Positions 1 through 4,894 of a DNA stretch of 5,111 nucleotides are shown one piece after another. The stretch spans positions 1 through 5,111 of the forward strand of contig JAAWCR010000120.1 of assembly GCA_022793355.1 (NCBI GenBank), written 5' to 3'. Position 1 is the first letter of the stretch; the number at the start of each line of letters is the position of its first letter. Position numbers and translations under genes: made by a program. The notes beneath the pieces were generated by a model that saw only the letters and a list, made by a program, of their open reading frames with translations, ran no database searches and was not told the DNA's origin. This DNA is from Lawsonibacter sp. GTDB lineage: Bacteria > Bacillota > Clostridia > Oscillospirales > Oscillospiraceae.

Positions 1-453
1 CAGCTCCTGTTCTCCGCTGTCCTCCAGTTCAACCAGCACCCGGCTTTGGAAACGCAGGTCCTCCTGGCAGTGTTCCAGGATCAATGCGGCAAGCTGCGAC
101 TTTTCAGCTCTTTCCAACAAGGGCCGAATATCAATTTTGGGGGCTCTAGACCTTTTCTTGTGCCTCTCCGGCGGTTCTTTCTGAATGACCAGCAATACCG
201 CCGCTGTGTGTTTGCACACCGGGCCCCATTCATAGGGACAATCGCAGGACCAGTCCTCCACTTCACCTTCTTCCGAAAAATCGAGCTCGACCAGGTAGGG
301 CGCTTCTTCACTGCCAGAGACCTCAGCGGTCACATGGTTTTTGTCCCAATCGATGCGCTCCACCTGCCCCGAGCGGCAATAGTCCGCCCCGCGGGACAGG
401 ATAGTAGGATCCATATCGTCTAAAAATCGCTGTATTCCATCCCGCAGGGGCAT
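1..453 (-). CDS. SWIM zinc-finger protein, N-terminal part (runs off window)
   Basis: The frame is open from the ATG at 453 to the window edge, giving 151 residues with no stop; the rest lies outside. The sequence shows a SWIM-type zinc motif, C70-x-C72 then C80-x-H82, inside WSCDCPYEWGPVCKH. Before it is a segment resembling the usual SWIM lead-in (residues 20-60, with ADYCRSGQVERI). After it is a Lys/Arg-rich linker (about 96-106) and then a charged helical stretch. SWIM domains are known to bind nucleic acid or protein; in Firmicutes they are often the N-terminal part of long proteins, some fused to SNF2-type helicases, so the missing part would decide the role. The start is supported by AAGGTGG just upstream; GTG codons a few triplets earlier are possible but overlap that site. 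The gene follows bcp by 56 nt with no terminator visible between them, so it is probably co-transcribed. Domain call firm, function unknown. Confidence 0.82.
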   Translation of the reverse strand, partial: MPLRDGIQRFLDDMDPTILSRGADYCRSGQVERIDWDKNHVTAEVSGSEEAPYLVELDFSEEGEVEDWSCDCPYEWGPVCKHTAAVLLVIQKEPPERHKKRSRAPKIDIRPLLERAEKSQLAALILEHCQEDLRFQSRVLVELEDSGEQEL

Positions 454-509
454 TTTGCCCACCTTCACCTTCCGATTAAAACTTGCCGCCGTTCAATTAT
501 CTGTGTTAT

Positions 510-980
510 CTATCTTTGCGATTTTCCAGCCAAATACGCCAAGATCTCCGCCGCATTGGTATCGGGTTTCACCTTGGGCATGACCTTCTCAATCATACCA
601 TTCTCATCAATCACAAAGGTGGAGCGCACCACGCCCATACTCACCTTGCCGTACAATTTTTTCTCCTGCCACACGCCGTAGGCTTGGATGGCGGTCAGCT
701 CTGGGTCGGAGAGGAGGAGAAACGGCAGGCTGTACTTCTCCGCAAACTTCTGGTGGGAAGCCACCGAGTCCTTGCTGATGCCGATGACCGCAACGTTGAT
801 TTTCTTGAACTCCTCATAAGCCCCGGCGAAGGCGCAGGCCTGACGGGTGCAGCCGGGGGTATTGTCCCGGGGGTAGAAGTACAGCACAACCTTCTTGCCC
901 GCAAAATCAGACAGCGATACAAGGCTGCCGCCTTTGTCCGGCAGGGTAAATTCCGGGGCTTTGGTTTTGATCTCTAACAT
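510..980 (-). CDS. bcp: Thioredoxin-dependent thiol peroxidase, Bcp/PrxQ family peroxiredoxin
   Basis: Reduces hydrogen peroxide and organic hydroperoxides in the cytoplasm, with thioredoxin as the usual reductant (family knowledge). The 156-residue protein matches the length of E. coli Bcp. Visible hallmarks are the APEFTLPD start, the strand VVLYFYPRDNTPGCT, peroxidatic Cys44 in TPGCT, and a second Cys49 five residues on, which is the resolving Cys position of atypical 2-Cys PrxQ proteins. FLLLSDPE and the late RSTFVIDENG strand also fit the family. The start at 980 is chosen because GGGAGGA lies 7 nt upstream and because the longer open frame (to 1178) would run antiparallel-free through yaaA coding sequence in another phase and adds nothing homologous. 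The gene begins one base after the yaaA stop, which implies translational coupling. The pairing with yaaA indicates a peroxide-defence operon. No truncation or missing catalytic residue is seen. Confidence 0.95.
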   Translation of the reverse strand: MLEIKTKAPEFTLPDKGGSLVSLSDFAGKKVVLYFYPRDNTPGCTRQACAFAGAYEEFKKINVAVIGISKDSVASHQKFAEKYSLPFLLLSDPELTAIQAYGVWQEKKLYGKVSMGVVRSTFVIDENGMIEKVMPKVKPDTNAAEILAYLAGKSQR

Positions 981-981
981 T

Positions 982-1461
982 TCAACGTCCTCCCTTGATA
1001 AATACAAAGTGATCTTCATTGGATAGTTCCGGGTCGAAGTGGTAGTCCAAGTCAGAGAACGCCCGGATATCGTCTGCTTTTTCGATTCGATTCTCCGCCA
1101 GCCAGCGTACCATCTGTCCCCGGGCCATCTTGCACATGGTACCCTTTTCGATAACTTTTCCGTCCTTCCACTCGCCAAAGGTGCAGGTGAGAAAGCGGAC
1201 GCCGGGCGGCAGATGGGGTCCCACAGCCCGGCTGTACTCCTTGGCGGCCAGGTTCAGCACCCAGTCCGTCTCCGCCGCCAGCTGCTCAGCCAACCGACCA
1301 CCCCAAAAAGCGTACAGATCCTTTGCGTCCCCCATGGCCAGCTTGGCCTGCATCGCTTCCGTCAACTGTTTCGTGTCCGCCAGAAACTGCGGCAACGCCT
1401 CCACGGCAAAGTTGTCTGTGTCCGCATTCATTTTCTTCGCCGGAGAAATGATGATCCGCAT
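982..1461 (-). CDS. yaaA: YaaA-family peroxide stress protein with an internal deletion
   Basis: YaaA (DUF328/UPF0246) is a cytoplasmic DNA-binding protein that in E. coli limits iron-driven damage under peroxide stress. Both family ends are clear: N-terminal MRIIISPAKKM, and C-terminal KDLYAFWG (48-54), VLNLAAKEYSRAV, KMARGQMVRWLAENRI and a final FVFIKGGR. The protein has only 159 residues, while the family is usually about 245-260. Residues 1-36 correspond to the normal N-terminus, and Met37 onward (MQAKLAMGDAKDLYAFWG) to a point normally well past residue 120. About 90 central residues are therefore missing, in frame, with a junction near 1353/1354. The ATG at 1461 is chosen because AGAGGTGA sits 6 nt upstream; the GTG at 1470 lies inside that ribosome site. 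The product is probably non-functional or altered, but the frame is still open and still carries the translation-coupling signal for bcp. Identity firm; activity doubtful. Confidence 0.85.
   Translation of the reverse strand: MRIIISPAKKMNADTDNFAVEALPQFLADTKQLTEAMQAKLAMGDAKDLYAFWGGRLAEQLAAETDWVLNLAAKEYSRAVGPHLPPGVRFLTCTFGEWKDGKVIEKGTMCKMARGQMVRWLAENRIEKADDIRAFSDLDYHFDPELSNEDHFVFIKGGR
988..994 (-). promoter_or_regulatory. bcp ribosome binding site inside the last yaaA codons
   Basis: GGGAGGA is read as part of the yaaA C-terminal codons (Lys-Gly-Gly-Arg-stop) and lies 7 nt before the bcp ATG. The yaaA TGA (984-982) and the bcp ATG (980-978) are one base apart. This arrangement suggests that terminating yaaA ribosomes help start bcp translation. 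Confidence 0.8.
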
Positions 1462-1504
1462 GACACTCACCTCTGTCTATCATCTCAAAACGGAACTTTT
1501 TATC

Positions 1505-1510
1505 ATTATA
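1505..1510 (-). promoter_or_regulatory. -10 element of the yaaA-bcp promoter, separated from its -35
   Basis: A perfect TATAAT read on the minus strand lies 43 nt before the yaaA ATG. No fitting -35 exists at 16-18 bp in the present sequence because an IS end lies there. TAGACA in the IS tip resembles a -35 but is only 12 bp away. Joining the IS flanks places TTGAAA (2220-2215) exactly 17 bp upstream. Confidence 0.6.
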
Positions 1511-1517
1511 CGTCCTA

Positions 1518-1537
1518 GATAGTGTCTATACGAGTTA
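1518..1537 (+). repeat. IS terminal inverted repeat, transposase 3' side
   Basis: Pairs with 2183-2202; 16 of 20 positions are identical, the mismatches being single bases at positions 5, 12, 15 and 18 from the tip. The outer 11 bp match except at position 5. Confidence 0.8.
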
Positions 1538-1597
1538 AGCACGAATGGCAGCCCAAATAGCGATACAACGGACGTGTACCGCAGCGATAAAGGCATC

Positions 1598-2131
1598 TCA
1601 GGTCTTGGCATAGCGAGTGGCAATACCTCTCCAGCGTTTCAGGATTAGGAAGCAGTTTTCTACCAAATGACGCTGTTTATAGAGATATTTATCATAATCA
1701 CGCTGTTCTTTACGGTTCTTCTTCGACGGGATCACAGGCTCCATCCCCGCTGAAACCGCATAGGCCAGGATATCATTTGTGTCATAGCCACGGTCTGCCA
1801 GCAGAGTTTCCGCAGAAATACCCTCGATATGACTGGCATCAATCATCAGCCATTCATAATCCGGCTCGTCAATCAGAATTTCCAGAAGTTTTTCCCAGAC
1901 CCCTTTTCTCCGCCAACGGATGAACCGCTGATGAACGCTGCCCCATTTCCCGTAATCGGGAGGCAGGTCCCGCCAGGGCGCTCCGGTTCGCAACACCCAA
2001 AACACCGCGTTGATAAACCGGCGGTTATCCTGAGCGATTCCTCCCCACTGGTCACGCTTTCCCGGCAGATGTGGTTCCAGCATCGCCCATACGTTGTCGC
2101 TTATGTCGTGTCGATGATAGGAAGTTTCCAT
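1598..2131 (-). pseudogene. IS5-family DDE transposase, internal deletion plus early stop
   Basis: The 177-residue product has the IS5-family N-terminal helix-turn-helix region (DUF4096-like, about residues 10-80, with RRFINAVFWVLRTGAPWRDLP) and the three catalytic acids: D98 in WLMIDASH, D113 in LLADRGYD and E158 in RHLVENCF. In intact relatives roughly 70 residues separate the first two Asp; here only 15 do. About 55 residues are therefore missing, in frame, with a junction near His101/Ile102 (1828/1829). The frame then meets TGA at 1600-1598 just after RYAKT. Reading through in the same frame gives DAFIAAVHVRCIAIWAAIRA and a TAA, the expected family C-terminus, so the TGA is a nonsense mutation. 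An AAGGA-like ribosome site lies about 14 nt before the ATG at 2131. Family firm; the enzyme is almost certainly dead. Confidence 0.88.
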
Positions 2132-2151
2132 CTTTTTCGTACCTGTCCTTA

Positions 2152-2835
2152 TTAAGATGTCTCCATTCTATCACAATTCCGGTATCTTGTGTAGACATTA
2201 TCTAAATCGCCATTTTTCAACCTGTACCGAGAACTTGGCCTCCAATCATGATGCCACCGACTCGACCAGTTCCAGTACATTTTTGATTGCCGCCCTGCGC
2301 CCTTGTTTTTCTGACGTTTTTGGGCCTTTTTGTACCGTTTTGACCCCTTTGGCGGCGGAGCCTTTTTCGCCGGCGCTGGATAGCAGGTGTGCATCATCCG
2401 ATCATAGTCGTGCCCCACTATGTATTCCAGATAGCCGTGCAAATCAGCGTAGCACACCTTTTGGGCATGATAACCAGGATATGGCCCATCGGCGTTCCCT
2501 TTTCGGTGCAGATCGTTTCGATTGTAAAGCGTGGTTCCAATTTTGTTGCCCACATAAACGATCATCCACCGGCTTCTCGGCGTTGCCACACCGACCCCGC
2601 GCCTGTGTCGGTAAACCGACAAACCGTGCTGCTGCAAATAGCCCAGCATCTCTTGCCGCTCGACCTGAAATCTCCGCCCCAGCGGGTCGCAGCATTTGCA
2701 AAAACGGTATCCGGCCGCCACCGCCTCATTCACATCTGTGGCAGTATCAAGGTGATCCGCCTGAATCGCCGCTTTATAGCGGCAGGTTCCTGTATGTAGG
2801 ATCTTCTGGCTTCCGTTTTTTCTAAAATAATACAC
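2152..2835 (-). CDS. Unknown protein with Ada-like Cys/His metal-binding N-terminus, 3' end replaced by IS
   Basis: I do not recognise the family. The N-terminus has the pattern of Ada-type zinc modules: H14-x3-C18, then GYRFCKCC with C46, C48 and C49, preceded by an AxxAGY helix end. This pattern recurs in DNA-repair and nuclease-associated proteins, and I infer zinc binding from it. Residues about 60-150 form a separate conserved-looking domain containing SRWMIVYVGNKIGTTLYN and YHAQKVCYADLHGYLEYI. Residues about 157-183 are very rich in Lys, Arg and Pro, probably a nucleic-acid-binding or disordered tail. A GTG start at 2835 is chosen because AGGAAGG lies 7 nt upstream. The IS boundary falls after Leu211, so the last 16 residues (DNVYTRYRNCDRMETS) are IS-encoded. 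Without the IS, the frame would run 11 more codons and stop at 1482-1480, giving 222 residues and ending 18 nt before yaaA. No convincing promoter of its own was found. Confidence 0.7.
   Translation of the reverse strand: MYYFRKNGSQKILHTGTCRYKAAIQADHLDTATDVNEAVAAGYRFCKCCDPLGRRFQVERQEMLGYLQQHGLSVYRHRRGVGVATPRSRWMIVYVGNKIGTTLYNRNDLHRKGNADGPYPGYHAQKVCYADLHGYLEYIVGHDYDRMMHTCYPAPAKKAPPPKGSKRYKKAQKRQKNKGAGRQSKMYWNWSSRWHHDWRPSSRYRLKNGDLDNVYTRYRNCDRMETS
2183..2202 (-). repeat. IS terminal inverted repeat, transposase 5' side
   Basis: Partner of 1518-1537. It begins GATAATGTCTA read inward on the minus strand and is followed outside by TA, matching the TA outside the other end. Confidence 0.8.
2215..2220 (-). 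promoter_or_regulatory. Orphaned -35 element of the former yaaA-bcp promoter
   Basis: TTGAAA on the minus strand lies within the 3' end of the metal-binding gene, 12 bp before the IS boundary. Together with the 5 bp between the target duplication and the TATAAT at 1510-1505, it gives a 17-bp spacer when the IS and one TA copy are removed. The match to a sigma-A promoter is then 5/6 plus 6/6. This is reconstructed, not measured. Confidence 0.5.
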
Positions 2836-2915
2836 AGATACACCTTCCTTCTTTCTGGCACCACAATCCTACTACAGAAGCTGTCCCATAAACCGGTCTA
2901 TTTAACAATCAATAA

Positions 2916-2958
2916 AAAATGCCGCAAGCGTATGTCCTCCACACGTTTGCGGCATTTT
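2916..2958 (-). terminator. Bidirectional hairpin terminator after the DUF1016 nuclease gene
   Basis: The 15-nt arms (2916-2930 and 2944-2958) are complementary except for one G-T wobble, with a 13-nt loop. Read on the minus strand, the stem ends in ATTTTTTATTG, giving the U-run; on the plus strand it ends in ATTTTCTT. It starts 14 nt after the nuclease stop codon and separates that gene from the metal-binding gene downstream. Confidence 0.85.
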
Positions 2959-2972
2959 CTTGCGGCTTTTCG

Positions 2973-4010
2973 TTACACATCCTCCAGCCGTTCAAACTCC
3001 GCCAGATTCAGCTCCCGTTTCAGTTCCTCCTCCGTGGGCAGGTAGGGCAGATACTTAGCGGCGTAAATCTGCCGGTTGTCCTCCGGCAGGGTCAGCTGCA
3101 CCAGCGTGTCGCTCTTCTGTGCGCACAGCAGCAGGCCCACCGGCGGGTTGTCCCCCTCGTTCATCTGGTAGCGGGTGTAGTAGTTCACATACATCTGCAT
3201 CTGCCCAATGTCTTGGTGAGTGAGGAGGCCCGTCTTTAAGTCTATCAGCACGAAGCACTTTAAAATATAGTTGTAAAACACCAAATCAATATAAAAATGC
3301 TGCCCATCCACATTGAAATGTTTTTGCCGCGCCACGAAGGAGAACCCACGGCCCAGCTCCAGGAGGAATTTCTGTAAGTGGTCAATCAGGGCCTGTTCCA
3401 CATTGGATTCATAGAAGTGCTCGTTGGCTGGAAGATCCAGGAACTCCAGCACATAGGGGTCTTTGATAATCCGCTCGTACTCGGGCTTGGGCTCGGTGGT
3501 CTGGATTTCCGCCGCCACGCTTTCCTTGTCCTGGCTGGCAAGGAGCCGTTGGTAAAACATAGTATTGATCTGCCGCTCCAATTGGCGGGAGCTCCAGCCC
3601 GCCTTTGCGCACTCCTCCAGATAAAAGGTTCGCGCCTTGGCGTCACTTACCTTCATTAGGGAACGGTAATGCGTCCAACTCAATTCGGGGCGCAGTGCGT
3701 CCTGAATTGGAAATGTGAGATAGAATCGGCGCATATTGCGCAGATTGCTTATATCGAACCCTTTTCCAAACTCCACCGTCAGCCGTTCCGAAATGTATTT
3801 CAGCACCTGCTTGCCATAGGCGGCCCGGTCATTCTCCCCGCAGGCCTCGAAAATCGACTTGCCGATCTTCCAATAGGCGGTCACCATGGCGGAGTTGACT
3901 GCCGTATAGACCTGCCGCTGCGCCTCAATCACATAGCCCCGGATGGAGCAGTAGGCATCCTCCGACTGAAGTGTGTCCAACTCATTTTCCCTTTTCATCA
4001 GTTCACCCAT
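2973..4010 (-). CDS. DUF1016 / YhcG-type PD-(D/E)XK nuclease family protein
   Basis: The 345-residue protein is full length for the family. Residues about 20-170 match the DUF1016 (YhcG) N-terminal domain, with YWKIGKSIFE, AAYGKQVLKYISERL and LSWTHYRSLMKV. Residues about 180-335 form the C-terminal PD-(D/E)XK nuclease-like domain. It contains LIDHLQKFLLELG (E218), YIDLVFYN (D242) and VLIDLKTG (D257-L258-K259), which make a plausible D...DxK metal site, followed by the family's HQDIGQMQMYVNYY. These proteins are usually called putative endonucleases; some occur near restriction-modification genes, but no such genes are seen here. The ATG at 4010 has GAGAGGA about 8 nt upstream; a second in-frame ATG four codons on has a poorer site. 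It is transcribed alone from the promoter at 4077-4049 and ends at the hairpin near 2958. Family firm; substrate and role unknown. Confidence 0.9.
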   Translation of the reverse strand: MGELMKRENELDTLQSEDAYCSIRGYVIEAQRQVYTAVNSAMVTAYWKIGKSIFEACGENDRAAYGKQVLKYISERLTVEFGKGFDISNLRNMRRFYLTFPIQDALRPELSWTHYRSLMKVSDAKARTFYLEECAKAGWSSRQLERQINTMFYQRLLASQDKESVAAEIQTTEPKPEYERIIKDPYVLEFLDLPANEHFYESNVEQALIDHLQKFLLELGRGFSFVARQKHFNVDGQHFYIDLVFYNYILKCFVLIDLKTGLLTHQDIGQMQMYVNYYTRYQMNEGDNPPVGLLLCAQKSDTLVQLTLPEDNRQIYAAKYLPYLPTEEELKRELNLAEFERLEDV

Positions 4011-4048
4011 AAAATGTATCCTCTCAGCCCGTACAATGATTTTTTATC

Positions 4049-4077
4049 ATTATAGCACGTTTTACCTTGGTTCACAA
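4049..4077 (-). promoter_or_regulatory. Sigma-A promoter of the DUF1016 gene, extended -10
   Basis: On the minus strand TTGTGA (4077-4072) is followed after 17 bp by TATAAT (4054-4049), preceded by TGC, an extended -10. The -10 lies 39 bp before the ATG. The -35 overlaps the stop codon of the spoVT remnant's out-of-frame C-terminal segment. Confidence 0.7.
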
Positions 4078-4268
4078 CAAGGAAGCGCTTATGTACCCCA
4101 TCCCATCCGTTTCTCCAGCCCCAGCATCCCAAAGCAGAACCGCTCCCACCATTCCAACGTTGTCTGTGACGGGTCGCCCTCCCGAATACGCATGGTACGT
4201 CGAATTTCCTTGGGAATCACTACCCGCCCCAGGTCGTCAATGCGGCGCACGATACCAGTTGCTTTCAT
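4072..4268 (-). pseudogene. spoVT: Remnant of a SpoVT/AbrB-type transition-state regulator
   Basis: The ATG at 4268 (GGAG 8 nt upstream) starts MKATGIVRRIDDLGRVVIP, followed by KEIRRTMRIREGDP, almost identical to the N-terminal swapped-hairpin DNA-binding domain of Bacillus SpoVT. SpoVT is a forespore regulator of about 178 residues with a C-terminal GAF-like domain. After Pro33 the match stops and the frame continues with unrelated residues to a TAA at 4091-4089 (59 residues). In another frame, 4167-4072 encodes a 31-residue segment with VGMVGAVLLWDAGAGETDG and ISASLL before a TGA. This resembles the last strand and helix of the SpoVT GAF domain (GDPIGAVVIFS and TAAGFL in the Bacillus protein, from memory). 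I infer a deletion of roughly 110-120 residues with loss of frame. The N-terminal assignment is strong; the C-terminal one is moderate. The 59-residue product could still dimerise or bind DNA. Confidence 0.75.
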
Positions 4269-4317
4269 ATCAAAAACTCCTTTTTTCTGTTGTCAGCTAT
4301 GTCTGTCTGGCAAAAGA

Positions 4318-4346
4318 TAGTATGCACAATATTCCCCTCATGATAC
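4318..4346 (-). promoter_or_regulatory. Sigma-G-like promoter upstream of the spoVT remnant
   Basis: On the minus strand CATACTA (4324-4318) fits the forespore sigma-G -10 consensus. It is preceded after 17 bp by GTATC (4346-4342), 4 of 5 matches to GYATR. It lies about 50 bp before the start codon. B. subtilis spoVT is known to be sigma-G transcribed, which supports the call, but the -35 is weak. Confidence 0.5.
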
Positions 4347-4380
4347 GATGCCGGCCTTGGAGATGTCTGGAAATTACTAA

Positions 4381-4405
4381 ACGCCGCTGGGATTTCCAGC
4401 GGCGT
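4381..4405 (-). terminator. Hairpin terminator after ridA
   Basis: A perfect 10-bp GC-rich stem (4381-4390 pairing with 4396-4405) with a 5-nt loop, followed on the minus strand by TTTAGTAATTT, a short imperfect U-run. It starts 45 nt after the ridA stop codon. Confidence 0.7.
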
Positions 4406-4450
4406 GACACACGGCAAGCTAACAAAATAAAATTTACTTTACAGTTTGAA

Positions 4451-4825
4451 TTATTTTACCGCGACTGCCTCAATCTCAAACAGCCCTCCTTTGGGCAAGG
4501 CCGCTGCCTGCACACAGGAGCGCGCCGGAGCCTCACCAGGAAAATACTTGGCGTAAACGGCATTGATGGCGGCAAAATCCTTCATATCCGCTAAAAATAC
4601 GGTGGTTTTAACTACATCGGCAAAATCCATACCGGCTGCCTTCAGCACAGCCCCCAAATTATCCAGTGCCTGGGCCGCCTGAGCCTCCACCCCTTGGGAC
4701 AACTCTCCGGTAGCGGGGATTAGCCCAAGCTGTCCTGACGTATACAGCGTATTGCCTGCCAGCTTGGCATGGCAGTAGGGACCTACGGCGGCGGGGGCGT
4801 TTTGGGCATTGATGGTCTGATTCAT
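4451..4825 (-). CDS. ridA: RidA family 2-iminobutanoate/2-iminopropanoate deaminase (YjgF/YER057c/UK114)
   Basis: RidA hydrolyses reactive enamine/imine intermediates released by PLP enzymes such as threonine dehydratase, protecting the cell from their damage. It acts as a cytoplasmic trimer. The 124-residue protein is full length and shows the family marks: AVGPYCHA (Tyr17), LYTSGQLGLIPATGEL, QAAQALDNLGAVLKAAG, VVKTTVFLADMKDFAAIN, then YFPGEAPARSCVQAAALPKG with Arg102, the residue that binds the substrate carboxylate, and EIEAVAV with Glu117. The ATG at 4825 has a near-perfect AAGGAGGA 7 nt upstream. The longer open frame to 5059 is rejected because it crosses the promoter and an IS end. The gene is monocistronic, with promoter at 4923-4895 and terminator at 4405-4381. 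No defect is seen. Confidence 0.95.
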   Translation of the reverse strand: MNQTINAQNAPAAVGPYCHAKLAGNTLYTSGQLGLIPATGELSQGVEAQAAQALDNLGAVLKAAGMDFADVVKTTVFLADMKDFAAINAVYAKYFPGEAPARSCVQAAALPKGGLFEIEAVAVK

Positions 4826-4894
4826 TGACAATTCCTCCTTATTCTTGTTTGCCTTACACCCATGCGATAAACGCAAATGAGCCATCTCATTTTT

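Larger units (their letters stand above)
1518..2202 (-). mobile_element. IS5-family insertion sequence, internally deleted copy
   Basis: The element is 685 bp long. Its ends read inward as GATAGTGTCTATACGAG (from 1518, plus strand) and GATAATGTCTACACAAG (from 2202, minus strand), identical at 14 of 17 positions. It is flanked on both sides by TA (1516-1517 and 2203-2204), read as the target duplication; a 4-bp YTAR duplication with one later change (CTAG/TTAG) is also possible. Both target types are described in the IS5 family. Adding back the roughly 165 bp missing from its transposase gives about 850 bp, a normal size for this group. It carries one defective transposase gene. The element lies inside the 3' end of the metal-binding gene and inside the yaaA promoter. 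It can move only if supplied with transposase from another copy. Confidence 0.85.

Noticed and set aside
46..423. Plus-strand open frames such as 46-423, 483-977, 1039-1518, 2157-2825 and 3669-4055
   Set aside because: Each lies opposite a clear minus-strand gene, has no recognisable domain, and looks like a mirror of that gene's codon pattern.
510..1178. A longer open frame extending bcp upstream to 222 residues
   Set aside because: The extra N-terminus overlaps yaaA coding sequence on the same strand in another phase, has no family similarity, and the ATG at 980 has an excellent ribosome site and matches the usual length.
1459..1470. GTG at 1470 as the yaaA start
   Set aside because: It lies inside the AGAGGTGA ribosome site that serves the ATG at 1461, and family members begin MRIIISPAK.
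1598..1600. TGA in the transposase read as selenocysteine or as programmed readthrough
   Set aside because: IS5-family transposases have no Sec at this place, and the gene already carries an inactivating deletion; a nonsense mutation is simpler.
2123..2170. METS occurs twice: at the end of the metal-binding frame and at the start of the transposase
   Set aside because: The nucleotide match (ATGGARACNTC) is only about 11 bases and carries no repeat structure; treated as coincidence within the IS end.
2973..4010. A restriction-modification or other defence island around the DUF1016 nuclease
   Set aside because: No methylase, specificity subunit, helicase or toxin-antitoxin pair is adjacent; the gene has its own promoter and terminator.
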